From the NCBI GenBank assembly GCA_948567375.1, contig OX419760.1, forward strand, positions 17,484,001 through 17,548,000: 64,000 nucleotides of DNA. Reading direction: 5' to 3'. Shown here piece after piece: positions 1-11,096 of this stretch. Under the pieces are notes generated by a model, which saw only the letters and a list, made by a program, of their open reading frames with translations, ran no database searches and had not been told where the DNA came from. Each line of letters begins with the position of its first letter. Position 1 is the stretch's first letter. The translations under genes were made by a program, and so were the position numbers. This DNA comes from Lunularia cruciata (taxonomy: Eukaryota; Streptophyta; Marchantiopsida; Lunulariales; Lunulariaceae).

Positions 1-45
1 TTTTGTAAGAGGAAACCTATTTTCTTAAGAGCAAACCATAATAAA

Positions 46-242
46 CCAATGGCATAATAAACCTTCCTTCAATAAACCAAACACTAACAAAGGGTGGAAG
101 TAGGAAGTTACAAGAACTCCACTTGGAGAATCCTCCACCAAGAATAATGACCTTGGAGATCCAATGGCATAATAAACCATACTTCACTAAAACCAAACAC
201 TAACAAAGTGTGGAGGTAGGAAGTTACAAGAACACCACTCAA
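46..242. repeat. 115-bp direct repeat, two copies
   Basis: The segment starting ccaatggcataataaacc at 46 recurs at 161, and the similarity runs on through the aaccaaacactaacaaag and taggaagttacaagaac blocks. The copies differ by scattered substitutions. It lies in repeat-derived DNA upstream of the first LTR. No gene was recognised. Confidence 0.75.
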
Positions 243-355
243 CAAAGGGCTATTTTCAAGAAAGTAATGAAATTATTGAAGTTGAAGAGAACTACTTATC
301 TCAACATCAACCATGCAATTTTCTTCCGATCCATATACAAAGAGTAGCTTGTGAA

Positions 356-706
356 TTGAGCACACATGTTCTACACTTTGATCTAGAGCATGTGCGTAGA
401 CATGAAAAAGGATGGAATAGAGATAAATTTGTCCCTATTTGTGTTACACTTTTATATGGGAATGAATCTCCTTATAAAGGAAGAAAGCAAGAAGTTCCCA
501 AGCAACTTCCAACTGAAGAAGTACTTTGCATCACAACTAGAGCGGAGTGTGATGTACCAAAAGTACAAAGTGCTTATGAAAAATATGCACACACAAGTAA
601 ATATGTGCATGTAGAAGAAGCAAAGAATACCTTTGGCTTCAACAAGAAGAAAAAGAAAGCAATACCTACAAGACCAAATGATAAGGAAGAACCCTCAAGT
701 GGTTGA
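356..706 (+). pseudogene. Unrecognised basic ORF in repeat DNA
   Basis: An open frame of about 116 codons encodes a lysine- and glutamate-rich product ending in a KKKKK tract. I do not recognise a domain. It sits in purine-rich DNA just upstream of an LTR, and similar lysine-rich coding-like DNA lies between the inverted LTRs near 47.7 kb. It may be a gag-like remnant of a non-autonomous retroelement or a chance ORF. An overlapping frame (633-896) is equally open, which weakens the case for either. Confidence 0.2.
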
Positions 707-1422
707 TGTATCTTCAGAAGGCAAGGCCAAAGACACTGACAATGAAGGAGGATACGAAAGAGAGAACTTTCTCATGCTCATTAGATTGTCTTTGAAAGAC
801 AAGGAAGATGAGCAATCTGCCCTACAAGAAGAAGAGCAGACAGCAGAGAGCAAAGAATTTGGCCAAAGAAGAGGATCAAGAAGTTCCCCACCTTGAAGAA
901 GTACACCCCAAAGTACCTCCAATCAAGGGGTGGGTTCTTTGGGTACAAAAGGCAAGGAAGAAGGAGTACTTGAAGCCAAAGGTCCAACACTTGATGCCAA
1001 AGGACAAAACCAAGCCAAAGGTGAGATCAAGACCAAGGGAGATAAAGATAACAAGAACAAAGAGCCAAAGCAATCAAAGGATACAAAGATGATAAGGTTG
1101 AAATCAAAGGCAAAGGAGAAGAGCCTTTGGGAGTAGCACTATAGCAGAGTATGTACACCACTTCAAATTCCAAGAGAGCATGGTTCCAATACCTAAAGGA
1201 TCAAAGTTTGTGATACATTTGGTGGGGCAAAACTTGGAGTTGATGAAGAAAATTTTGCCAAATTATCAAGACTCATACCCAAACATCACCAATTAAACCT
1301 CACTTGTACGAAGATTGCACAAGAACTCCTACTTGATAGGGGAAAAGTAGACCAAGGCACAAGAGAGATAGAGAAGGCATGCAACCTATACAAGGAGGAA
1401 GCAAAGAAGTCAAATGAGCTAG
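707..1422 (+). other. Purine-rich low-complexity stretch
   Basis: The plus strand is strongly biased to A and G, with repeated words such as gccaaagg and aagacc. More than one frame reads as Lys/Gly/Glu-rich low-complexity protein. I see no enzyme motif. It is probably internal sequence of a degraded retroelement ending at the LTR that starts at 1423. Confidence 0.4.
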
Positions 1423-1928
1423 TGTAACAATATGGAGTCTACAAACAAGTTAGTCGAGACTAACAAAGTAGCAAATAGACTAAATTACCAAGAATTATAA
1501 AAATATTCTAGAAGCATCTAAGAAGCTACTTGGTACCTTCTAAATATTGGGTAATGTGCATGCCAAGTGGTGACTTTTAGGAAGAAGCTTCTTGGGAAGT
1601 TTCATGGCTAGCTTAAATTACACACCAAGTATGTGGTTTCTAGAAGAAAGCTTCCTAGGAAGCTTTGCAACTAGCATAGCTTGCACGCCAAGTAGACAAC
1701 TTCTAGAAGAAAACTTTTTGAGAAGCTTCTTGGTTAACTTGGCTTGCACTATGAGAAAGTAGTTGTTTGGAGACTTTACAAGAAGCTTGTCAAAAGCCTT
1801 GTATGCTTCTCTATAAATACCAAAGCCCAAGCTCATGCTAGGCATTTGGAGTTTCTCTCATTCAAGAGTCCCAATGTGATCTTTCATTCAATTTTCCATT
1901 CTTCTATTTCTCTCCTCTATCTTTTACA
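1423..1928 (+). mobile_element. Chromovirus-family LTR (copy 1)
   Basis: It begins TGTAACAATATGGAGT and ends CTTTTACA, the same termini as the LTRs at 59980-60414 and 58207-58619. It has a TATA-like ctataaata at 1811-1819, followed by the conserved leader words gctcatgctaggcatttggag. Several GAAGCTTC and TTCTAGAA palindromes lie upstream of the TATA. A degenerate primer-binding-like sequence (ctagtataagaga) follows the end. At 506 bp it is longer than the other copies. Confidence 0.85.
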
Positions 1929-3017
1929 GCTAGTATAAGAGAATTTTGAGGTGAAGAGACAAGATTCTATACTTCTTGAACATACCAAGCATGAGGAAGA
2001 AATTAGGAAGTTTTAGGGAGAATTGAGAGCACATTAGCTCAAAGCCAAAGGCAAGCAACAAGTATACAAGGAGCAATTGAAGTGTAAAGAATCCAAGTGG
2101 AGTTGTGGAAAGTTGATGGCCAAAGCCCAAGGAATACCATTGGCCTAGAAGAGCAAAAGACACAGATACTCCAACAAATGGAGGAGAGAAAGGACCAACT
2201 AGTAGGCTTCATGGAGAAGGCAATCCAAGTAAGACCACACCACGCCATGCAAAATTTGCTTGGTATAGATGTACAATTTAGCGAGTATTGTAGCGATGTG
2301 GCTCTCTAGTTGGTAAGGATGGTTGCAAAGTTGAAGAAGGAGAAGGAGAAGAAGGAAGTTGATTGCCTTTGAATGAAGGAGGATGGCTAAAGCCCAAGCA
2401 ATCCCATTGGCCTAAAAGTAGAGAAAAAAAAGATACTCCAAGGAATTGAGGAGACAAGGGACCCACTAGTAGGCTTCATGGAGAAGGCAATCCAAGTAAG
2501 ACACACCAAACCAAACTCTACAAGTTGAAGCTACAGATTCAAACTCTGGAAGAAAAGGTCCACTTAGAGGAACAACTAGATCATCTAATAATTTGATCAA
2601 AGGAGCACACCAAGAGGAAGTTTGCCAAATTGACAAATACTTTATTCAAATTTTTAGACTACAAAGAGAAGATAGATATATGAATTAGGATTTGTAGGAG
2701 TAAAGGTAGCTTTTGGACAACAATGTAACTAAAGATCTTTATAGTCAAAGGCCCTCAAATTGTTGGCCATTTGTAGCCAAATATTTTAATAGATGTAAAT
2801 ATTCTAAGTATACGACACCTTGGTGTGGAAGATACCTTTCATAAAGAAAGATATTTGGCATTACCCCTTTGTAGTGGAAGGAAATTTTTTGTAGCCAAAG
2901 ACCGTTTGTGATTGTTAGTTCAAAGGCATGAAATTTTGCAAGTTATAATGAAGAGAGATCTCACACCTTCCATTACATATCAAAGATACTTAATTTATAT
3001 GCATTATGATAAGATAA
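1929..3017 (+). other. Internal region of non-autonomous LTR element
   Basis: About 1.1 kb lies between two direct LTRs and has no recognisable gag, protease, RT or integrase. It contains a duplicated segment: the part with ggcttcatggagaaggcaatcc occurs near 2206 and again near 2473, with a period of about 267 bp. The short ORFs are glutamine- and lysine-rich and not convincing. With both LTRs in the same direction, this fits a small non-autonomous (LARD/TRIM-like) element mobilised by a relative. Confidence 0.55.
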
Positions 3018-3426
3018 TGTAACAATATGGAGTTTAGCAACAAAGTTAGTTAGGCTAACAAAGAAGTGAATAGGCCAATTAGCCTAGAATATTCAAAAAG
3101 TATCTAGGAAGCTTCTTGGGAAGCTTCACGGCTAGCTTAGCTTACACCTCAAGTAGGTAGCTTCTAGAAACTTCCAACTAGTTTATCTTGCATGACAAGT
3201 AGACAGCTTCTAGAAAGAAGCTTCTTGAGAAGCTTCCCGATTAACTTGACTTGCACTCCAAGAAAGCGGCTCAAGGAGCTTCTTGAGAAGCTTCTCAAGA
3301 GTCTTGTATAATCCGTATAAATACCAAAGCCAAAGCTCATGCTAGGCATTCGGAGTTTCCCTCATTCAAGTGTCCCAATGTGATCTTCCATTCTCATATT
3401 TCTCTCCTTGATCTTGGGTCTTTTAT
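3018..3426 (+). mobile_element. Chromovirus-family LTR (copy 2)
   Basis: It begins TGTAACAATATGGAGTTTAG and contains gaagcttcttgggaagcttc-type palindromes. A TATA-like gtataaata lies near 3315, followed by the conserved aagctcatgctaggcatt leader. The 3' end is decayed (ttttatcga where other copies have ttttaca). It pairs with 1423-1928 in the same orientation as a 2.0-kb element. Confidence 0.8.
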
Positions 3427-3559
3427 CGATAAGGTAAGAAGTAAAGATTGACAATGTAAATGCAAACACAAGATCTATTAGAAAATTCAACCATTAGATC
3501 CCTTTGGGGTTGAGCCAAAGAAAGTATTTAAGGCTTAAGCTTGATGTAAATTCAGTTCA

Positions 3560-4160
3560 CTTTTCAGTAATAAAGGAATTAGCAAAGAGACCATCCAACT
3601 CTCTATCATTGTTTTTCTACACATGGAGTAATTGAATTAATGACTTTGTTGAGTAATGTTGAACTTTGTAATAGGAACACAAGTGCTTAAGTGTAGGAAG
3701 ACATTTGCATTTGTCTAGGGTGTTTGATCCATGGGATTTTGAAGGAACAAGGCAATGTATTGAAGGATTAAGGGTAATCTAGAGCATTGAAATTACCACA
3801 AAAAATTAAGTCAATCAATCAATACAAAGACTCCTTTGAGGTTGCACCTTGTGAGAAGTGTAGTACATAGTCTTCATAGTGGTAGCCTTTGGAGTAAGTG
3901 GACATTTGGCACAAAGTGAGCCATCACCTTCATGAATAATTTGGAATAGATTTGTAATGAAAGTGATTTTTGTTTTCACTTTTTTGTTATGTGCCACAAG
4001 AGGTGACACTACACTCTTTTGGGAGTAGTTTTGCCCAAAAGGTTAATAGTAAATAATAAAGAACCACCAAAAGTGATATTTCTTTTCACTTCTAGATATT
4101 TTTGACCCATATCCTCATTGGAACAACTTGTTCTTACCATTTTACTATTATAAAGTCAAA
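3560..4160. repeat. Dispersed repeat shared with 49140-49690
   Basis: Blocks such as gtaataggaacacaagtg, attaccacaaaa, gagaagtgtagtaca and gaacaacttgtt occur in the same order and orientation near 49.2-49.7 kb. Both copies are about 70% similar by eye and encode nothing recognisable. Each lies downstream of an LTR, so this is probably internal or flanking sequence of one repeat family. Confidence 0.6.
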
Positions 4161-6407
4161 ATTATGTTGTCATAGAGATCTTCAATTTCAAGTCTTTGTT
4201 GCAATTAATGTCTAATTTAGAGAGATCTTGAATTTTTTGAGTAGAATCAAGAGATTTTTCTAACATTAATAAAAATTAAGACTAGTTATTCAGATTTTCC
4301 ATTTATATATAGTATTTTTGAGGTGGAATATTCTATTATGAATACCAAGCATGGACATTGATGGTCATTTCTTGAGAGTAGACTCCAAATTTATTAGTTC
4401 TTATGAGTGCAAGACACTAACAAAAATTTATTATAGGTGTAAATTAGAGAGATAGAATTTGGGAATTGAAAGCTAAGATTCATCTATTAAGATAGAAAAA
4501 ATTATGAATTTCCTATTCTTGATTTTTTTACATTTAAATATAAGAAATATTAATAATTATTTGTGAATTAAAAGCCAAGATTTCTCTTTTTGGAAAAAAA
4601 AGGAAGTTATTAATCTACTTGATTGATTTACATGTGAATATCAAGAACTATTAGTAAAAGTTTCCATGATTAGATTTGAAATTTTCAAGTAATTGGGATG
4701 TTTTTTGAAATTTTTTTACTTAAGTCCTTACTCAAGAAGTAAGTGTATTCAAAAGTTGATAGTTTTCTAATACACATCAAAGTTTAATTCTAGAATTTGG
4801 GGAAGAAAGATACTTGAATGAATTTAGACCTATAGTGAAAATAATGAAAATAAAATCATATTAATTTAATTTTTTCCTCATGATAGATATAAAATTAAGT
4901 AAATTTCTAATTTTGGTAATTTCACTTTTAACAAGTAACTTAATTTTGAATTTTAAAAATGGTCTGGTTTTGCTATTAGAGTCAATCAAACAAAGAATGA
5001 CTATAACTTTATGGAAGCTTTGAGGTGGAGCTAAACAAGGTCCTCCAAGATGGACCACCCAAGTGGATCTTTGGTAGAAGGAGCATATAAAATGCTCCTC
5101 ATGTTTTACTTTATGGAACCACTCTCTCAACTAACAAAGATTAACTCATAAAAGAATAATAATATGGATCTAGGAAGTACAATTGGAGAATCCCTTTATA
5201 ACCTGACTAGATTCTTGAGACCTTGGTGTAAACAAGAGAATATAGAACCAATATATTATTGATTCACTTTCTTAGTAAGCAAAAGGCTTTTTACTTATCA
5301 AATTCACTTCATTCTACCCAATAGTAACAAGGGAAGATAATATACAAAATCCCCTGATTTTTTGAGGATTGAGCTCATTCTTTTATCATCCCAAAATAAT
5401 GCAATAAATATCTATATTTACCAGGAGCCAAAGTCTTTATTTACCTTCATGTGCTCACTTATTATTTCTCTTTAGTTCACATTTCATATGAGAGTATATG
5501 AAGTAGCTCCTCTCCTTAATCCAAGATGACAGTCTTTATATTAACATCCAAACTACCTTTGGGTGTGCAACGAGCATATGAACTTCTTTCTTAATCTAAA
5601 TCCTTATAATGAGAAGGCAAGTTAGGTACTACTTAACAAATTTATTTTTCTTATAATATGTCATTTTTTTCCAATTTTTTGCCAAATTTTGAGAGTTTTC
5701 TACTTCTAAAGAATAGCTCACCTTACAAATTACATATCTTGCAAAAAGAGTCTTGATAGTTATGTTTTCTAGTTGGGATTTTTTAGGTTTGCTATGCTTT
5801 TTCAAAACCTTACATAAACTTAAACCGGATATTAAACACAATAATCAAATCTTGCAACATCCATCCTCATAGACCTAAACTAGAGATTCAATATTAAAAT
5901 CAGATTCTCTTCATGACTCATAAGGTTTATGGATCAAGCTAATTTTAACTCTTGGTAAGGGATTAAAAACCTTACCAATCCACTAAGTTTGCTTTCTTAT
6001 AAATTCACTATTGCATCTACCTTGTTGATTATTAGATACAGATCTTAAGAGAGGTATTCTTGCTAGAACTCCCAATCTACTATTTGATGAATCATAACTC
6101 CTTAATAGTTGGGAAGGAGATCTCAACTATTTTGTACCTTCTAGCAATTTACTCTACTAGCTATAACTAATTAAATCTTGGCTACTTGATTTGTTCCTTA
6201 TCTACCAAAAATAATGACTCACTAAGTAGAGGTCTATCTCTTGCTACACTATTTCTATTATACAATTATACTCCTCTATTTGTAAGGTTGCACTTGTATT
6301 AACTAGTATCCCTTGCTTCCTTCATTCTCCCTAATTACTCCTAGGTCTTTCTTTATTCTCTTAAGACCTGGCGCCATAGGCTTATTCCTATCATGTGATA
6401 AGGAGGA
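4161..6407. other. AT-rich DNA, no gene seen
   Basis: The open frames here are short, on both strands, and without domain character. The base composition is strongly AT-rich, unlike the gene island at 25.7-42.5 kb. I found no RNA gene or terminal repeats. Confidence 0.6.
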
Positions 6408-6816
6408 GTTTGATAGAGATGGATTATTTTGAAAGGACCAAGCCCTTAAAGAAGGCAATTCAGTAGTTCTTTGTTATTTTTCTTGACACTTGAAGACTTA
6501 CAGAAACCATCCTTGATCATTTAAGGTTGTTTTATATGTTCAAGGAGTGTTGGTTCTTGGAAGAGTCAATGATATCTTTATGTGGAACAACTCCCTCTTA
6601 AAAGTATGTATGTTTGGTAGAGATGGATTATTTCAAAAGGACCAAGCGATTCAAGAAGGCAATCCAACAGTTCTTTGTTAATTTTCTCTACACTTGAAGA
6701 CTTATAGAAATCATACTTGATCATTGAAGGTTCTTTCGTTTTTTCTAATAGTTTTGGTTCTTAGAAGAGTCAAAGATTTCTTGATGAGGAACAACTCCCT
6801 CTTAAAAGTATGTATA
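6408..6816. repeat. 205-bp tandem duplication
   Basis: Unit 1 (6408-6612) and unit 2 (6613-6816) both begin gtttg(a/g)tagagatggatt and end caactccctcttaaaagtatgtat. They differ at scattered positions with small indels, so the duplication is not recent. No coding potential is apparent. Confidence 0.85.
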
Positions 6817-8240
6817 CATTTTGATTGGAGACAAGTTTATTATTTTGAAAATAGAGAAGAAGAGATACATTTCAAAATTACATTGATGCTAGTAAGAAGA
6901 TCATTTGAGGTTTTACCCACATATGCACTAGATCATTATGAATAATCATTTAAAAAAATATGTTTTAGTTTATGTAATATGAAAAATATAATTTATCACA
7001 TACTTGTGTAGTATATATTACTGCTCGTATGCATAATATAATATTCTATTTATTTCAAACCTTTCCACTTGATGAGAATTGTGAGTAATACTCTATCTTT
7101 GACTATCCTTGAAATCTCAAGATTGAATTCAAATATAATTACTGATAGAAAATTCTGAAAGTTTCTATATAGTTTTTAAACATAGAGATTCCTATATTTA
7201 CTGACAGCCTAAGAGGTATGTGTTTGGACTAGAAAAGCATATAGTATAGTCATTGCTTCTAGTTCTTAACTTTTCAGTGAAGCTAATTTGATATAGTAAA
7301 GAGTTTGGAATGCGACACTAAGTTATAGGGTCCAAAATCTTCTAGAGTTTTTGTTCTTTTATCTTGGCTAAAATCTAATGTATGTCCAGAGTCTAATCTA
7401 TAAATTGATGTCTTCCCATTAAGTATGTCTTTACTACTGTAGATGACTGGAAGAAGATTGTGACACTTCACGATTTGCGAGTTATCAAATATATTTTCAA
7501 CTGTAGAAGCTATAGATCAAGACCATAAGAATGCTTAGGACGTGATCATGTGAAAATGTCTGAGAGATATTTAGCGGAACCTTTTTCAATCATTTTGAGA
7601 GGGAGTAGTTGTGAGGAGTTAAAACTGAAGTTTAAGAGATGTTTAGGAGACCTTTTCTTTGGTGAATCAGTGAGACTTTCATTGAATTTTAGTGATAAAA
7701 AAATAAAAAAATAATAACAAGGTTGAGTTTTGTGAAGAACTACAAGAGGAGGATATAGAGAAATGAGGACAGAAGAGCCGTTTAAAGAACAAGAGATCCA
7801 GAATTCATTGAATGCAAATGAGATACAAGATATATAAAGTGTACAAGATAGCGAACGTCTGTTCGAATGATAGCATAAATAAGCATAGCCTGGAAACATA
7901 TCAAAAGTAATACTCATATACCAGTAACATGCATCGGAGAGGAGGATAGAGAGGATACAAGAGGAGGGATAGTTTATTCCTTAAGTGGTTAACCTTATAG
8001 GATTCATATTCGAATTAAATGTAGGAACAAAGAAATGTGGATATTTTAGAAAATAAATAAATAACGAATACAAATCATAGAACTTGTATTATGCTTGTTG
8101 TTCTATGTATAGTTCAAATGCTACCCTACTTCTTGTTCAAAATAATTTGAATATTCGAAGTATTTTTCTTAGCTGGACTCCTCTAGTTGTATGTACCTCT
8201 CATCGTCCATGCAATTTTCACAGCCTTTTTGGTAAACCGT
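6817..8240. other. AT-rich DNA, no gene seen
   Basis: The longest frame (7546-7917, minus) has no recognisable motif and an unremarkable composition. I see nothing else that can be supported. Confidence 0.55.
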
Positions 8241-8548
8241 GAACAACAGTACTTCCGCCTGCAGGTCGACTTCCGCCCTTAGAAAGATTGGATTTCATCA
8301 AGATGGCAATGTCAAAGGACCTAGCATGACCTTTGCTCAAAATGATCTGTTTGCAATTAATGTGTGCCTAACAAATAAATAAAGACAAGTAGGATAATCT
8401 TCCCTCACAGGTAAGAGCGTATTACCATCCACAAAAGACGAGAATTTGTTCTTGGTTTACATAAGGGACAAGACGAAGGCCATAATACACTAAGCTCAGA
8501 TGCTCATTTCATCTTAATGAGCGAAGTGCCTTAAGAACTATTTATAAA

Positions 8549-8965
8549 CTATCGAGAGAAAAATCCGATCATTAGACGAAGAATACTTTTCGGAGATTGC
8601 TGAACAAAGTTTCTTCTTGACATGGATCTTAATTGTGCCTCTTCTTGCGCTGGAAATTTATCTTCGATTCTGCACTTCACATTCTGTAAGAGATTCACTG
8701 CCAGGCATCCCACGGTGAAGACTTCGTCAAAGCGTTTGTTGAAGATACGTGTTTCTTGCCTTCTGACCTCTCTCAACACTCAGTAACAACTTACTTGTCC
8801 CTGTCTACCATAGCCTACTTTGTATCTTGAAGGTATAAAGTGACAACCTACACCATTGTACTTTCCCACGCACCTGATGCAACCCTGCCTGTTCTTTTGG
8901 AAATTAAGGGAGTTTGAAGAAGAATCTAAACCGGCAACCTGCACAACATGGTGGCCGTTGCTCAT
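8549..8965 (-). pseudogene. Unrecognised reading frame split by one TGA
   Basis: Two consecutive frames (8780-8965 and 8549-8779) are in the same phase and separated only by a single TGA codon, giving about 138 codons. The product is cysteine- and basic-residue-containing but matches no family I recognise. The base composition is less AT-rich than the DNA to its left. It could be a dead gene fragment or chance. Confidence 0.2.
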
Positions 8966-9939
8966 TCGCGAAAGTGGGGCAAGAAGTTTTTACGGAATAG
9001 TTGACATGACTTCCACCCACTTCGACATTATCGTACAGTATTCAGTCGTTCCCCGCGAGGGTGGTGAGTCTGCATTGCCATTCAACGCACCAACAACTGT
9101 GATGTACCGTACTTGACAAGGCAGAACCTAGTGGCACGATCAGATTATTCGAGAATCTATTGGAGACGGATAATGGGTGAGTACGATCATGGTTTAACTT
9201 GAAATTTTTTCAAGATTTTGAAGGTAGTCTATATAATCGAAGCAAATTTATGTGCCGTATACCGCCTGCGTGCTTTACAGTATGCTAAAAAAGTTATGCT
9301 TGTGCACTGTACTTAAGATATCGATTCGTCCAATTGAAACAAGCACACTGCGAAGGCTTCTCTATGATTAGAATGTGTCCAAGAAGAAAATACATATGAA
9401 TAGCATGACCAAACCCATTTGCTGCCAACTTACTTTTTCAAAACCTGATGTCCATCGCATCAACATCTTTAGATTTGAACATTGACCACCACAATAATAG
9501 CAAAGTTAGAACGGGTAAACTGAATTACTTCGTATCCCATTCTTCCACCTCCACATGCAGCGAACGAGATTCCACTTCCACTTGATGCTCGAGACAGTTG
9601 CTGGCTTGAAACTCTGTTTTGATGTGATGTGATCGAATCAAGTAGGAGCATCTACACAGGGCGACGCCAATATATCCTGGTTCGGATGTTGAAGGATACA
9701 TATGTGGTTCATTCATCTTTAAGCTTTTCAACTCGATTTGTTGGGCGAGTTCACGTCCGATGCATAAGTCAGTGGCAAACTGCATAGGTCCGATGAATAA
9801 GTAAAAGTTTGGACATAAGTCGATCAAAGTCATATTACACACCTCTACTACTTTAATACAGTACGCTTGAGGTGATCCTGAAGAAACTTATTGCTCAACT
9901 TCTAATGATCAACTTTTAGATAATGTATGTTCATTGCAT
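8966..9939. other. No recognisable gene
   Basis: Short ORFs on both strands, for example 9525-9842 on the minus strand, show no domain. Composition is mixed. I see nothing that can be named. Confidence 0.4.
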
Positions 9940-9949
9940 CTACATAGGG

Positions 9950-10145
9950 CAGAGGTCGGTGCAATCCATAGAAGAGCAATCACATTAAGCTATATTTATT
10001 CAAATGTACCCGGTGTTTATAGACTTCTATGGCTACTAGATCCGATGTGCAGATTTCTCGTATAGACTCTATTGGAGCTTAGCTACATCTCCTTGTAGTG
10101 CTTGACGGGGTCCTCCCATCCTTAGTGTTTTCTATGCGGTTGCCC
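9950..10145 (+). mobile_element. LINE-like 3' end fragment
   Basis: The segment gtgcaatccatagaagagcaatcacatt matches the reverse complement of 51273-51300. The following cagatttctcgtatagactctattggagctta and the cggggtcctcccatcct block match 51125-51215, also reversed. The first block encodes an A-I-H-R-R-A-I-T-L-like stretch typical of the extreme C terminus of the LINE-like RT proteins seen at 11.1-13.0 kb. This is a detached, old 3' end. Confidence 0.6.
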
Positions 10146-10639
10146 TTTTTCTTTTACTTCTAATGATCAACGGTCGCTATTAAATCCATAGGAATTCCGT
10201 GGCATAGTACATCCCGCGCTGTCGCCCCTACCTCAACGCGCAATTATCTACCTGCTCATGACTTCGGTCCCCATTCGCCGAATGGCTTGCTATTACTTTG
10301 TCACTAATGAGATGGACAATGTTCGCATCTCAACAGGTTTGCGTTTACAGGGGGTACTTAGATTTTACCCGTCATTAACTTGCAACTCAGAACGCATGGG
10401 CATTGCAAGCATTGCAAGTTCCATGAACAATACTGCGTTAAGCAGTGTTCCAGGGGCACTTCATTCATACTGACCTAGCGGGAGGAAGCCTTCGACTAGG
10501 CAGACCATATGGTTTGATCGCCAACTGAAAAAGCCCAAGGCGCGGCACTGGATGTCTGGAAACCGTCTTCCTTTTGCTTGCTCTCATGCTAAGATTTACA
10601 TCTCCCAATTTAGAGACGTTGATGTGATGCATCCAAAGT

Positions 10640-10945
10640 TACGGTTTCGTCTTCATTACATCCAGTTCTACAGTCGGACTCAAGACCTGGATGTAATGAA
10701 CCGTAGCCTCAGTTTTGCTGCTGAGCATGGGACATCAGGTTTTCCTGTCCTGTTCCCAGAAGTTGCAACCTGTTGAAGCGCACGACATAGTGGTATCATT
10801 GCACAGAACTTATGTATCTCAAGTCGGAAAAATTCATGTGATTCTTTTGGGGTCATGACTTCGTCTTCATTCCATCTGGTTCCTAAGTCCCCATGCACGA
10901 ACCAAGACCCGGATGCAATGAAACGTGACCATGAGCTTAGGTTGG
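10640..10945. repeat. Two related hairpins about 210 bp apart
   Basis: TCATTACATCCAG (10653-10665) and its exact reverse complement CTGGATGTAATGA (10687-10699) form a 13-bp stem with a 21-nt loop. The flanks tacggtt and aaccgta extend it after a small bulge. A diverged second copy at 10862-10925 has the same plan (ttcattccatctgg and cccggatgcaatgaa). It could be a mobile-element end, a small-RNA foldback or an old duplicated palindrome. Confidence 0.6.
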
Positions 10946-11096
10946 ATCTGACCATACGGCATATCGGCTTTTTACAGAGTTACAGAATTTTTTTGCGTCT
11001 TTCTTGTCTTTCCAATAATCGTGCCGTGGCCACTCCAAAGGAAATGAGATTGTTATTGAAAGCATTTGAGAATTTTTGAACATTTGGCAAGATTGA

